Shown in pieces: positions 7,537 through 18,200 of a stretch of DNA of 64,000 nt. The notes below the pieces were generated by a model. It made no database searches. It was not told the origin of the DNA and was given only the letters and a program-made list of their open reading frames with translations. The translations under genes and the position numbers were made by a program. Where the stretch lies: positions 248,001 through 312,000 of the forward strand of contig JABTTW010000002.1 in assembly GCA_015075745.1 (NCBI GenBank), given 5' to 3'. Each line of letters opens with the position of its first letter. Position 1 is the stretch's first letter. This stretch comes from Planctomycetia bacterium. Lineage in GTDB: Bacteria > Planctomycetota > Phycisphaerae > UBA1845 > UTPLA1.

Positions 7537-9195
7537 TCACGTCGGGAACTTCGCCGCGATCGGCATCCTTCGTCCGACGCCGAAGGCGCGGCTCGTCACC
7601 TTCAGGCCTGTCGCCGCCTGCTTGCGCTTGTACTCGTTGAGATCGACCTTGCGGACCACGTCGCGCACCACCGACTCGTCAAAGCCCTGCCGGATGATGT
7701 CGGCCACCGACTCCTCCTTCTCAACGTATCGCTGCAGAATAGCGTCGAGGGTGTCGTAGGGCGGGAGCGATTGCTGGTCGTGCTGGTCGGGGCGCAGTTC
7801 GGCCGAGGGCACCTTCGTCAAACTGGAAGCGGGAATCACCTCGCGCCCCTTGAGCCGGTTGTAGCGATGCGACAGTTCATAGACCATCGTCTTGGGCACG
7901 TCGCTGATCACCGCCAGCCCGCCGCACATATCGCCGTAGAGGGTGCAGTAGCCGACGGCCAGCTCGCTCTTGTTACCGGTGGTGAGCAGGAGCCAGCCGA
8001 ACTTATTGGAAAGGCTCATAAGGACGTTGCCGCGAATCCTCGCCTGTACGTTTTCTTCCGTGATGTCCGGTGCCCGCCCGCGAAACGGGACTTCCATCGC
8101 CTCTTCCATCGCCAGATGCATCGGCTCAATGGCGATGGTCTGAAGGTCAATGGCCAGATTGCGTGCCAGGGCCTCGGCATCGGTGAGGCTGTGGTCGCTG
8201 CTGAAGCGCGACGGCATGGCCACGCCGTGGACGCGATTGGCCCCCAGCGCCTCGACCGCCACGCAGGCCGTCAGCGCCGAGTCGATGCCACCGGACAGAC
8301 CGATGACCACGTCGGTAAACCCGCACTTGCGGACGTAATCCCGCGTGCCGAGCACCAGGGCCTGATAGACGGAGTCATGGTCCGACGGGTAGTCCGTTCG
8401 AACGGCGTCGGGAAGCTTGGCGAGATCGACGACGACGATCGCTTCTTCAAACGCCGCCGCACGCGCCGCCACGGCGCCCTGCCCGTCAAAGACGCAGCTT
8501 GCCCCGTCAAACACCAGTTCATCGTTGCCGCCGACCTGGTTGACATAGACGATCGGCCTGCCGAGCAGCCTGGCCTGACCGCCCATCAGTCGTTCGCGCA
8601 GGGCCTGCTTGCCGACGGTAAAGGGCGAGGCCGAGGCATTGACGACGAAATCGACATTCGCCTTCTGCAGCTCGTTGATCGGAGAATTCTCGTAAAGCTG
8701 GTGACCGAGGGTCTGTTTGTCGTTCCAGAGGTCTTCACAGATCGTGACGCCGATCCGCCAGGTGCGGCCGCGGGACTTCAGCTCGACCACGGTCGCCCCG
8801 CCGGCCGGCTCGAAGTAGCGATGCTCATCGAAAACGTCGTAAGTCGGCAGGAGCGACTTGCATGCCTCGGCGACCACCTCACCGCCGCGCAGCAGCGCGA
8901 GACAATTTCGCACCCGTCGCCCGACCGGCTTCTCGCTCGGCCGCACGTAGCCGACCAGCACCGCCGGGCCGTCGCGCAATTCAGATGCCAACTGACGAAG
9001 CGCGGAAACGCTGAGCTCGATGAAGCTTGGCTTGAACAGCATATCCTTGGGCGGGTAGCCGCAGATGGTCAATTCCGGAAACAGGACCAGCTCGGCGCCG
9101 GCCTCCGCGGCTCGGCGCACCGCCTCGACCACGCGCCGACAGTTGCCTGCCACGTCGCCGACGATGGGGTTTATTTGTGCAAGTCCAACTTTCAT
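7537..9195 (-). CDS. nadE: Glutamine-dependent NAD+ synthetase
   Basis: A 552-residue two-domain enzyme that converts nicotinic acid adenine dinucleotide to NAD+ using ATP and glutamine. Residues 1 to about 250 are a nitrilase-fold glutaminase with the Glu of FPELTICGYPP, the Lys of KSLLPTYDVFDE and the Cys of GVTICEDLW. The C-terminal ligase domain has the PP-loop SGGIDS and the family stretch TTGNKSELAVGY. Length is usual for the two-domain type. The start is ATG 9195 (MKVGLAQINP), because the family begins with this beta strand; no strong ribosome site is seen. It is a stand-alone gene divergent from the protease gene. Confidence 0.95.
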   Translation of the reverse strand: MKVGLAQINPIVGDVAGNCRRVVEAVRRAAEAGAELVLFPELTICGYPPKDMLFKPSFIELSVSALRQLASELRDGPAVLVGYVRPSEKPVGRRVRNCLALLRGGEVVAEACKSLLPTYDVFDEHRYFEPAGGATVVELKSRGRTWRIGVTICEDLWNDKQTLGHQLYENSPINELQKANVDFVVNASASPFTVGKQALRERLMGGQARLLGRPIVYVNQVGGNDELVFDGASCVFDGQGAVAARAAAFEEAIVVVDLAKLPDAVRTDYPSDHDSVYQALVLGTRDYVRKCGFTDVVIGLSGGIDSALTACVAVEALGANRVHGVAMPSRFSSDHSLTDAEALARNLAIDLQTIAIEPMHLAMEEAMEVPFRGRAPDITEENVQARIRGNVLMSLSNKFGWLLLTTGNKSELAVGYCTLYGDMCGGLAVISDVPKTMVYELSHRYNRLKGREVIPASSLTKVPSAELRPDQHDQQSLPPYDTLDAILQRYVEKEESVADIIRQGFDESVVRDVVRKVDLNEYKRKQAATGLKVTSRAFGVGRRMPIAAKFPT

Positions 9196-9471
9196 GTCGC
9201 ATGATGATTCTAGCGGTCGCAAGTCCGCTCCCATAGAGGGTTTCCGGCTTGTCTGTCAGAGGGCCGATGCTTACAATGAGTGTGCGAGTCAGAATTGAAG
9301 CACATGGGACAGGCTCCTACCTTGTCTGACCGTCGACTCAAGTCACCGCCGGCCCCTTCCGACCACGGCCGCCCCTTGGCGCGCTGCCGTCCTTAGGCGC
9401 GTTTTGAGTCGATCCGCCGGTAGCACTGCCCGCCCATCAATCGTTCACCGAGCCGTGGGAATCAATCGATC

Positions 9472-12075
9472 ATGGACAGGCATACCCACTCGCCCGCTTC
9501 GGCCGTCGCCCCGGTCAGCACGCTCCAGCTTGCCGCGGTCCGCGCGATCGGCGTCTTCATCGCACTGGCTGTTGTGCCGCCTGCCCGCGCACAACACGTG
9601 ATCGTCGACCGCGCCGAGGCCGTTCGCCGCGCGACGACGATGGGCCTGCCGATTGAAGGGACCGTCGCCACGCCCGATGGGCAGATGACTTACTCGCTTC
9701 AGCGCATGGTGAACGGCATACCGCTCTACTATCACACCACAAACTCCAACGCGGCGATCAGCCTGTCGACCGACAAGTGCCGGCCCGGGGCGATCGGCGG
9801 ACTGTCGCTCACCGGCAGCGGCGTGACCCTCGGCATCTGGGACGCCGGGGCGGTTTTGCGAACGCACGTCGAATTCGGCGGAAGAGCGACGCAGCGCGAC
9901 TCGGCCAGCCAGACTCACGCGCACGCAACGCACGTCGCCGGAACGATGATTGCGACGGGTACTTCGGCCGCCGCGCGAGGCATGTCGCCCGAGGCGCGGC
10001 TCGATTGCTATGACTGGAACAGCGACACATCGGAAATGAATGCCGCCGCGCAGCTCGGGCTGCGCGTCTCGAATCACTCCTATGGTTTGATCACGGGCTG
10101 GCAGCAGATCTCGTTCGTCCCGACCGGCGGCGACGGCGATATTGACCCGATCCCCATTGTGAACTGGACGTGGTTCGGCGACACGCGCGTCAGCGCTATC
10201 GAAGACTACAACTTCGGATACTACAGTTTCGAGGCGAGGCAGTGGGATCAGATCGCGGTGAACAATCCGCGCTATCTGTTTGTGAAGTCCGCGGGGAACG
10301 ATCGCAATCAGGGCCCCCCCGCCGGAACCGCCCACTCCGTCTATGACTTCGCCGAGGGTCGATATGTGCTCTCCACCGATACGCGCAGCCTGGACGGCAA
10401 CGGCGGCTACGACTGCATCAGTCATTCAGGCACCGGCAAGAACGGCCTCACCGTCGGCGCCGTCAACGATGTCTCCGGCGGCTACCAGCGGCCACAACTC
10501 GTCACCATGAGCAGCTTTTCCTGCTGGGGGCCGACCGACGATGGCCGCATCAAGCCTGACGTCGTCGGCAACGGCGTGCAGCTTTATTCCAGCACCAATC
10601 TCGGCAACTCGGCCTACGCAACCTTCAGCGGGACGTCGATGTCTTCGCCGAATGTCAGCGGCTCGACAGGCCTGCTCATTCAGCACTTCCGCGACACCCA
10701 CCCCGGTGAGCCTGACATGCTTTCGTCCACTTTGAAGGGTCTGCTTATCGGGACGGCCGATGAGTGCGGCGGCGCTGCGGGCCCGGACTACCAATTCGGC
10801 TGGGGCCTTGTGAACATGCTCAAGGCGGCCGACGTGATCACGGCGGATCAGTCGATCCCGCTCGCCATCTCTGAACACACCTTGCAGCAGGGAGAAGAGC
10901 TGGAGTGGTTCGTCATCAGCGATGCGTCGCAGCCGTTCCTGCGAGCGACGATCTGCTGGACCGATCCGGTGCCGTCCTTTGAGACGCCCTTCGCGCTGGA
11001 CCCCCGAGACAAGATTCTCGTTAACGATCTGGATCTCCGCCTCGTTGAAGGCGACGCCGTCTACATGCCGTGGGTGCTTGACGTTTTCAACGCAACCCGC
11101 GCAGCGACGACAGGCGACAACAACACCGACAACGTCGAGCAGATTGCGATCGACAATCACGCCTCGCTCGCCTATCGGCTGAGAGTCTCCCACAAGGGCG
11201 AGCTGGTCGGCGGCTCGCAGGTTTTCTCGCTCATCATCTCCGGCGCGTCGAGCGTCGGCAGCGAGCCGGAGGAGGAGCGGCCGATGATCGCCGAGGCGGT
11301 CCCGGCGGACGGCGAAGCGATCGGCGGCCTGGCTGAGGTAAAGGTCACATTCACCGAGCCTGTTTCCGGCGTTGCCGCGGCGGCACTCACGATTGACGGA
11401 GTGCCTGCCCAGTCAGTCAGCGGGATCGGCAGTGGCCCTTACACCTTCACCGGGAACTGGTCACCGCCGGATGGGATGCTCCAGGTGGAATTGACCTCCG
11501 GCGACATCAAGGACATCTTTGAAAACGATCTCGTCGGTTCGACCTGGTCATATCTCAAGCGGGACTGCAACGGCAATCGCATCCTCGATGACACCGACAT
11601 CGCGTCGCATACCAGCGAGGACTGCAATCTCAATCTCATCCCTGACGAGTGCGACCCCGCTGCGCTTAAGATCGGCAATTACGTGACGCGAACGATCAAC
11701 TTCGGCGACGTCGTTCCGCTGCACGCCGGCGAGATGATCTCCGGCGGCGTCCTGCCCCTTTCCTATGAATGGACACTTCGAGGCAGCGCCGATGAGCAGC
11801 GGTCGTTCGATGAGAGCCCGCAGTTTCGTCCCAGCCGGCCGGGCACCTATGTCGCGCGGCTCGTGGCGACCGACGCGATGAACTGCCGCGCCATCGGTTT
11901 CATGACCATCGAAGTCGGCGCCGAGGGCTTCCAGCCTGACACCGACCCGGCCGTTGGGAACCCATCAAACATGGCATTCTGCCCCATGTCGCTTGGATTT
12001 GCGCTGGTTACATTGATTGTGACCTTCGCCGGTCGGCGGCTGCTTACTGGTAGCCGCCGCCGCCGCCACCCCTAG
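9472..12075 (+). CDS. Subtilisin-like (S8) secreted serine protease with DCN repeat and C-terminal anchor
   Basis: An 867-residue exoprotease. A signal peptide ends near PPARAQ (about residue 41). The S8 catalytic triad is visible: Asp124 in GIWDAG, His154 in HATHVAGT and Ser389 in FSGTSMSSPN. After the protease domain come beta-sandwich regions (one Big_5-like, VKVTFTEPVSGV), then Asp-Cys-Asn motifs (DCNGNRILDDTDI and EDCNLNLIPDECD, about residues 698-727), a PKD/Ig-like domain with YEWTLRG and GTYVARLVATDA, and a last hydrophobic helix with an Arg/Lys-rich tail. The last two parts resemble the end of the M4 protease at 15212-19093, suggesting shared export or anchoring. Confidence 0.9.
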   Translation: MDRHTHSPASAVAPVSTLQLAAVRAIGVFIALAVVPPARAQHVIVDRAEAVRRATTMGLPIEGTVATPDGQMTYSLQRMVNGIPLYYHTTNSNAAISLSTDKCRPGAIGGLSLTGSGVTLGIWDAGAVLRTHVEFGGRATQRDSASQTHAHATHVAGTMIATGTSAAARGMSPEARLDCYDWNSDTSEMNAAAQLGLRVSNHSYGLITGWQQISFVPTGGDGDIDPIPIVNWTWFGDTRVSAIEDYNFGYYSFEARQWDQIAVNNPRYLFVKSAGNDRNQGPPAGTAHSVYDFAEGRYVLSTDTRSLDGNGGYDCISHSGTGKNGLTVGAVNDVSGGYQRPQLVTMSSFSCWGPTDDGRIKPDVVGNGVQLYSSTNLGNSAYATFSGTSMSSPNVSGSTGLLIQHFRDTHPGEPDMLSSTLKGLLIGTADECGGAAGPDYQFGWGLVNMLKAADVITADQSIPLAISEHTLQQGEELEWFVISDASQPFLRATICWTDPVPSFETPFALDPRDKILVNDLDLRLVEGDAVYMPWVLDVFNATRAATTGDNNTDNVEQIAIDNHASLAYRLRVSHKGELVGGSQVFSLIISGASSVGSEPEEERPMIAEAVPADGEAIGGLAEVKVTFTEPVSGVAAAALTIDGVPAQSVSGIGSGPYTFTGNWSPPDGMLQVELTSGDIKDIFENDLVGSTWSYLKRDCNGNRILDDTDIASHTSEDCNLNLIPDECDPAALKIGNYVTRTINFGDVVPLHAGEMISGGVLPLSYEWTLRGSADEQRSFDESPQFRPSRPGTYVARLVATDAMNCRAIGFMTIEVGAEGFQPDTDPAVGNPSNMAFCPMSLGFALVTLIVTFAGRRLLTGSRRRRHP

Positions 12076-12101
12076 TCCGACGATGCGACTGAATCGTCGG
12101 A
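12076..12101 (+). terminator. Hairpin after protease gene
   Basis: Perfect 9-bp inverted repeat TCCGACGAT...ATCGTCGGA with an 8-base loop, beginning right after the stop codon. There is no U-tract, so it may stabilise the mRNA 3' end rather than act as an intrinsic terminator. Confidence 0.5.
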
Positions 12102-12408
12102 TGCCTCGCCACATTCAAGTTGCACAAGCCGTCTATTGGGCTGGCTTTCGTGTTCGCCCACCCAACAGTGTATTGACGTTTCTGATGGCGCCGTTACGCC
12201 CAAAGGTTGCGGCACCATAAGACTACCTCAATTCCTGAGTTCTTGTACACTTGTGCAAACGTGGCCCAATTGATCCAATTACATTTTTTTAATGATACTC
12301 AAATGTATCTATGTACAGTCGTAGGGTTCAACGGCTCGGGCCCTGTGGCGGCCAGCTGACCAGCGCAAGCGCATCTCAAGGATTTTCGGCAATTGCGGAG
12401 TTATTCAG
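12102..12408. other. AT-richer intergenic region
   Basis: About 300 bases between the protease and the next gene. The stretch 12240-12320 is clearly AT-richer (CATTTTTTTAATGATACTC) and is the likely promoter region for the gene at 12409, but I cannot define hexamers with confidence. No gene or RNA is seen. Confidence 0.4.
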
Positions 12409-13656
12409 ATGGCCACAAACCTACTCTTGCTCCAACTGCTAATCAGCGTCACAGGTGTTGGCCCGAATCGCACGATTGAAGGCGTCGTCCTCGATTCGAG
12501 CGGCGATCCTGTCAGTGGCGCGACTGTTCTTGTCGCGCATACTGTCAGGGCGGCGATGAGGTACATCTCCCCTACATCCTATTACTGCACTGAGAATCCT
12601 CAGGATGACCAGTCTTTCTTAATAATCGGTTCAGGAGAAAAGGCGGCCTCGGAATCCACCACTGATCGCAAGGGGCGTTTCTCCTTCGGTCGTCTGCGGC
12701 AAGGAAAGTACTCCCTTCTTGCCTTCCATTCAGTAAAGGGTATCGCCCAGCTCGCGGAAACTGAGGCGTCTGAATCACCGAAGCGCATTGAGATTCGATT
12801 TGATCCGCCCACCTTTATCGAAGGCCGCGTCCACGGTTATGTTCCCAGGAAACCCGCTTCCTGGTTTGCGCGCGCAAAACGAGATGAACTCAAGTTGGTG
12901 TATGTAGATGATCCCGGATTATACGGCAGGTCTCCAAGGAGTCTCTACGGCGGTCCGATTGTGATGCATAGTGAGTCGGTTCACGTCAAGTCCGACGGCC
13001 GATTTCGACTCGGACCGCTGCTGGTTGGGGGTAACTATGCGGCGCAACTCATGCGGTGGAATACCGCTCACATGCAATATACCTGCCTTTTAATCCGCGT
13101 TGTGGACGTGGCGCCGGGAAAAACGACGCACGTTGACATTCACCTGGATGAGGGTGTGCAGATAAAAGGGCAAGTAGTGGACGAAACAGGCCAGGCACTG
13201 GTCCACGCGAGAGTCCAGTTGGTCCCTGAGACTTCGATGCTCAAGGCGGACGTGAACCTGAGCGGATTGGAATTGGCCGAAGCGGTCTGCAAGAGCGAAG
13301 AAGGAACATACCTCTACGGCATGGAGGCCGATGACAAGGGCATGTTTGAAGTCCGTGGCGTTCCGCCCGGCAAATACACGCTCTTCGTCGATCGCATGTA
13401 CGAGAAGTCGCAGGCAGCCAAAATGGGCGTCGCCTGCGAAATTCCAATGACCGAGTTCTTCATGCGCAGGTCGCTGACGGTCGGCGATTCAGCACCCGAC
13501 TTTCTCAAGTTAACCGTGACCCAGGCCGACCGCGACCTAGCGACGGAGGTGGACGAGCAAAGACAGGCCGCCGAGCGCAAACAGCAGGAGGAGATCGCCG
13601 CCCGGGCGCAGAAGGCCGCGACGGCCGCGAAACAGCCATCTCCAGGCACGCCGTAG
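12409..13656 (+). CDS. Carboxypeptidase-regulatory-like domain protein
   Basis: A 415-residue protein with a short hydrophobic N-terminus (MATNLLLLQLLISVTG) and at least two carboxypeptidase-regulatory/SdrD-B-type beta-sandwich domains: IEGVVLDSSGDPVSGATVLV near residues 24-43 with DRKGRFSFGRLRQGKYSLL, and IKGQVVDETGQALVHARVQL near 255-275 with GMFEVRGVPPGKYTLFV. The C-terminus is a charged, Gln/Ala-rich helix. Such proteins are usually extracytoplasmic binding or scaffold parts. It lies between the two exoproteases and may belong to the same exoprotein block. ATG 12409 has GCGGAG 9 bases upstream. Codon use looks slightly less GC-biased than its neighbours. Confidence 0.75.
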   Translation: MATNLLLLQLLISVTGVGPNRTIEGVVLDSSGDPVSGATVLVAHTVRAAMRYISPTSYYCTENPQDDQSFLIIGSGEKAASESTTDRKGRFSFGRLRQGKYSLLAFHSVKGIAQLAETEASESPKRIEIRFDPPTFIEGRVHGYVPRKPASWFARAKRDELKLVYVDDPGLYGRSPRSLYGGPIVMHSESVHVKSDGRFRLGPLLVGGNYAAQLMRWNTAHMQYTCLLIRVVDVAPGKTTHVDIHLDEGVQIKGQVVDETGQALVHARVQLVPETSMLKADVNLSGLELAEAVCKSEEGTYLYGMEADDKGMFEVRGVPPGKYTLFVDRMYEKSQAAKMGVACEIPMTEFFMRRSLTVGDSAPDFLKLTVTQADRDLATEVDEQRQAAERKQQEEIAARAQKAATAAKQPSPGTP

Positions 13657-13995
13657 CAGAGGCCGCCCGACTCACAAATCATGGCTAAGTCGCGATTGCT
13701 GGTTCTTGTTGGGCATCCGGAATCCGAGATTATTAGCCACGATGGACCGCTATTGCTACGCCAGTTTCGGCCTTTGAACGAATTGCCCCCGGGGTACCAC
13801 CACCAAAAACCGAACACGGGCCGCCATCCGGCGACCTGGGGGCAAGCAAATCTGCTACCTGACTCCAATGTCGTTATTGATCGGGCGGGCGGCTTTGCTT
13901 AGGATGAAAGCTTACTACGAGGAGCAGGGCCGGGGAACGCCCTCGGTCCGGGGATTTCGCAAGGTTGACATCGGGTGACGTGGGGAGGGCTCGCC
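13657..13995. other. Intergenic region, no supported gene
   Basis: A 73-codon open frame at 13681-13902 has no ribosome site and no recognisable domain, so it is not called. Nothing else is visible. Confidence 0.4.
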
Positions 13996-15099
13996 GTGCC
14001 TACGGTGCACAGACAGTCGAGGCCGTTAATCAGGACCGCGGTTTGCCTGCTGGCGATCGCCAACCTCCACGTCTTTTCCGGCGGCTGCGGCGGCTTCGGC
14101 CTGTTGCCGCTGGGCGGCTGGCAGCGCGTCAGCCTTAGCCCCGATCAACCGCTCAAGTCCACCCTCAAGTCGGGAGGCTTCTCCGAGGTCTCCGCGCTCG
14201 ATGTCAATCCGGGAACCGGCGAGTTTCGGTTTGTCATGCCGGCCAGCGGCCGATCCGCATTCGGCACGTTCGCCCTCGTGAGCGGCGCCGTCGAAGTCTC
14301 GACCATCACCTTCGCCTACCAGAATCTCGAAGTCACCATCCAATTCGACGGGCAGAAGCGAATCGCCTCGCTTGAAAACTCGCTCGGCCAGAAGTGGGTT
14401 CCGACCGGCTCGACTGACAATCTTCCGCTGGGCCAGAGTCTCCACGGTATCGATGCCTACCTGGCTGCCAATCCTGAGTTGATTCAACTCGTCCGCCCCG
14501 TGACCGAGCCGGCCCCACAAGGCGGCGGTTCAACCGGCGGCGGATCGGGCGGGGGCCTGCCGGGACCGGTCCCAACGGCCAAGTCGATCAACACCGCTCA
14601 GGCGCAAGGCGGAGACGTCTCCGGACTGCTCGGCTCGCTCGGTCTGATCCTCGGGTTGCAGGGCGCGGTCGGTGCCTGGCCGGTGCTTTACTTCATTTTT
14701 CAAATCGTGGTCGCCGTGAATCTGACCATGGGCTTTCTGGGCGGCTCGCCTGCTACGCCGGGACCCAACATGGGCCCGATCGCCGGCGGCAGCACTCTGC
14801 GCGTGATCAATCAATTGCCCGGCGGCGTGCCCATCTGGTTTGTCGTGCTGGAGCAGGATTTTGAAACCGGCGCGCCCGGCGGCAACCTGCTGGGAGAGGA
14901 AGGCATTCCCGCCGGCGCTCAGCGAGAGTTCTCCGTTCCAAATGGGCAGCGCAATTTCAATATCATTTCACCCAGCGGCAGAGAGTGCTTCATCATTTAT
15001 CGTCAGGATGCCATCACGCTGCCGTCGGGCGGGGTCACCGAAGTCCTCATCACTGATTCAACAAATGGAAAACTCTATCCGCCGGATTGTTCCGGATGA
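13996..15099 (+). CDS. Hypothetical exported/envelope protein
   Basis: Unrecognised 367-residue protein. The N-terminus is basic then hydrophobic (residues 1-35) and ends in SGGCGGF, so it could be a lipoprotein, although SGGC is an imperfect lipobox. Residues about 160-200 are a Gly/Pro/Ser-rich linker, followed by a strongly hydrophobic segment (about 205-250, LLGSLGLILGLQG...VLYFIFQIVVAVN) that looks like one or two membrane helices, then a soluble C-terminal domain with two Cys. GTG 13996 is preferred because GGGGAGGG lies 6 bases upstream; a longer GTG start at 13975 is possible. It sits between exoprotein genes in the same direction and may be co-transcribed with the metalloprotease that follows. 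Confidence 0.65.
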   Translation: MPTVHRQSRPLIRTAVCLLAIANLHVFSGGCGGFGLLPLGGWQRVSLSPDQPLKSTLKSGGFSEVSALDVNPGTGEFRFVMPASGRSAFGTFALVSGAVEVSTITFAYQNLEVTIQFDGQKRIASLENSLGQKWVPTGSTDNLPLGQSLHGIDAYLAANPELIQLVRPVTEPAPQGGGSTGGGSGGGLPGPVPTAKSINTAQAQGGDVSGLLGSLGLILGLQGAVGAWPVLYFIFQIVVAVNLTMGFLGGSPATPGPNMGPIAGGSTLRVINQLPGGVPIWFVVLEQDFETGAPGGNLLGEEGIPAGAQREFSVPNGQRNFNIISPSGRECFIIYRQDAITLPSGGVTEVLITDSTNGKLYPPDCSG

Positions 15100-15211
15100 T
15101 CAGATCGCTTCAGGTCGCAGTGCGTAGGGAGATTCGCTGTTGCTTGAGATGATAGGCCGGAGAGAAGGAGGCGCACGCGATCGCAGCGCCTCCGATAAGT
15201 GGGAGATCAAG

Positions 15212-18200
15212 ATGTTCCTGGAGTCGCGCGAGCCTCGCAATCGCACCCGGTCCCTGACCGGTTGCGCCGGTCTTGTCTTCTGTCTGTCGCTTGGCTGGAG
15301 CTTTGCGGCCGCACAGGCACAGGACAACCTGACGATCGTCCGCGACTCGGTCAGTGGCCGTATCACCGCGGTAACGGCGGCAGGCGGCGGGCCGATTCCC
15401 TTCATCACGGCGCCGGCGATCGTCGGTTCGGGGGCCGAGCAGTTTCTGTCGGAGCGCGGCGGCCTCTTCGGTATTGTCGACCCTGATAATCAGTTGATGA
15501 TTCAGAAGTCGGAAGTCGACACGCTCGGCCAGACTCATCGAACCTACCAGCAGATTCACGAGGGGCTCCCGGTCTTCTCCGGCATTTTCAAGCTTCATCA
15601 GGACGCCAACGGTCGGGTACTGGCCGCCAACGGCGACTTCTACGAGATTTCTCCCAAGCTCAACACAAACCCCACCGTTCTGCTCGATCAGGCGACCGCC
15701 CTGTGCGCCGCCCTTTCGCGGAGCAAAGCGCCGATTCTCACCCATTCGGAACTGGTCATCGTCGACCCGGCGTGGTACGGCGACCCGCGCCGCGGCGTCC
15801 GTCTTGCCTACCATTTGATCCTGTCCGACCCCGTCGAGCCGATTCGCGACGCATTTTTCGTCGACGCTCACACCGGCGACCTCCTCGATAAATGGACGCT
15901 GGTGGAAAACGTCAGGAACCGACAGATTTACGATGGAAACCAGACCGCCAGTCTGCCCGGCACGCTTTCGCGTAGCGAGGGTCAGGGACCGGTTGTGCAA
16001 TCCGACGTCAACCGCGCCTACGACTATTACGGCGATACCTACGACTATTACTTCCGCGCATTCGGCCGCGACAGCATCGACGGTCTCGGCCTCCCCATGG
16101 TCGCCACCGTGCAGTTCCTCAGTTCCAACGTCTGCCCTAATGCATTCTGGGATGGAAGTCTCTTGCAGATGGTCTTCTGCCCCGGCACCGTGACCGACGA
16201 CATCGTCGGACACGAGCTCACCCACGGCGTGACGGAGTTCACCGCCAACTTGATCTATCAAAACCAGTCCGGCCAGATCAATGAGGCAATGTCCGACATC
16301 TTCGGCGAGTTGGTTGATCTCTTTAACGGCGATGCCGCGTTCGCAGGAACACCCGGCGGCACCCCCTGGCCGACCCATCCAACCGGCCCCGGCGCCGATA
16401 CGCCGAACAACCTGCGAACCGCATGCAGCAATAATCCATCCAATTCAAATGGCGTTCGCTGGCTCCTCGGGGAAGACGCCATCGCGTTTAACGGCTCGAT
16501 CCGCGACATGTGGAACCCGACGTGCCGCGGCGATCCCGATCGGGCCAACAGCTCGCTCCAGCACTGCGAGCCTTTCGATAATGGCGGCGTTCACTTCGGA
16601 AGCGGCGTGGTCAACCATGCCTTCGCCATCATGACCGACGGAAAGAGCTTCAACGGCCAGAACGTCACCGGCATCGGCCCGATCAAATCAGGCGCAGTGA
16701 TGTACCGCGCACTCACCCGATATCTCACCATCGCCTCAGACTTCGAAGACCTTTATTGGGCGGCCAATCAGGCGGCAACCGATCTGATCGGCACAAGCCC
16801 CAACGATCCGCGCACCGGCTCGCCCGGCTCCATGTTCACGGCCGGCGACGCCGCCGAAGTCAACAAGGCCCTCCTGGCGGTGGAGATGAATACGCCCGGC
16901 CGATGCGGCCAGTCGCGAAACGTGCTCACCTCAACACCCCCGCCGAGTTGTTCGCAGTTCTCCGCGGATATTTTCAACGAGGGCTTTGAGGGTGGACTCG
17001 GAACCTGGACCGTGTCGCTGACCGGCGTCCCCGCCACCCCTTACAACTGGATCGCCACCACACAGCCCTTACCGTTCGCGCGACCCGGCAAGGCGGCGTT
17101 CTGCGACAACATCAATTCAAGCTGCCAGGCAACCAACACTGCCATTCACTCCCTCATCAGTCCGGTCATCAATATCCCCGCGGGCATGACCTATCCGGTG
17201 CTCGCCTTCACGCACTATGTCTCCACCGAGCCGGATTTTGACGGCGGCGTCGTGCAGGCCCGCGTGAACGGCGGCACCTGGCTGCCCATCAATGCCGCGG
17301 CTTTCTTCTACAACGGATACAACAACCGGCTGCTGGCAGCTTCTCAGGGCAACAGCAATCCATTGGCAGGACGGTCCGCCTTCAGCGGGACGGGCGGCGG
17401 CTGGGGCACGACGCTGGTTGCGCTGGACGGTATCCTGCAAAACGCCACTACCCTGCAAATCCGCTTCGACTTCGGCAAGGATATTTGCGTCGGCCTTGAT
17501 GGTTGGTATGTCGACGACGTCCGCCTGTTCGACTGCACGAGCGCCCGCGACTGCAACAACAACGCCCTGCCCGATGAGTTCGAAACCGAGTCCGGCGGCT
17601 TCCGGGATACTTTCTTCAACCTGCCGACTTCTCACTACGACGGTCCCCCAAGCGACGGGCACAATCAGGGGGGCGGCGTCCTTGTTTCAGCGCAGCGCTT
17701 CACCCTTCAGATTGCCAAGTCGATCAAGATCATCAAGATCTGGGGGTTCTACGACGCAACGCCGCCGGCCACGGATAACTTCCGCGTCATTTTCCATAAC
17801 GACTCCAGTTCTGCGTCCGTCGGCTCCACGATCAACTCGCAGACAAATGTGCCTTCGACGCGCATGACGACCGGATTCCAATCCGGATTCGGGGGGCCGG
17901 AGTATGAATTCACGCTGACTCTCGCGACGCCCGTCGACCTCGCCGCCGGAGCCTATTGGGTCGAAATATTCAACAATACTTCGAACAGCCCGGCGACTTT
18001 CTCGTGGATGGTCAGCAACATCGCCATGGGTTTTGATTACGCCGCCCTTTCCACAACGGCCCCCGGCGCAACCTGGAGCCTGGGCTTCTGGAACCTCGCC
18101 CTCGAACTCCAAGGCGACTTCCTCGGCGTCGACGCTGACGCCGACAACGTCCCCGACGACTGCGACAACTGCCTCGGCATCACCAACTTCGACCAGATCG

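Noticed and set aside
7411..9204. 597-codon plus-strand open frame
   Set aside because: Antisense shadow of the NAD synthetase gene, which has all catalytic motifs.
13681..13902. 73-codon open frame
   Set aside because: No ribosome site, no domain, and composition does not stand out from intergenic DNA.
15110..16378. 422-codon minus-strand open frame
   Set aside because: Antisense of the M4 protease propeptide and catalytic domain.
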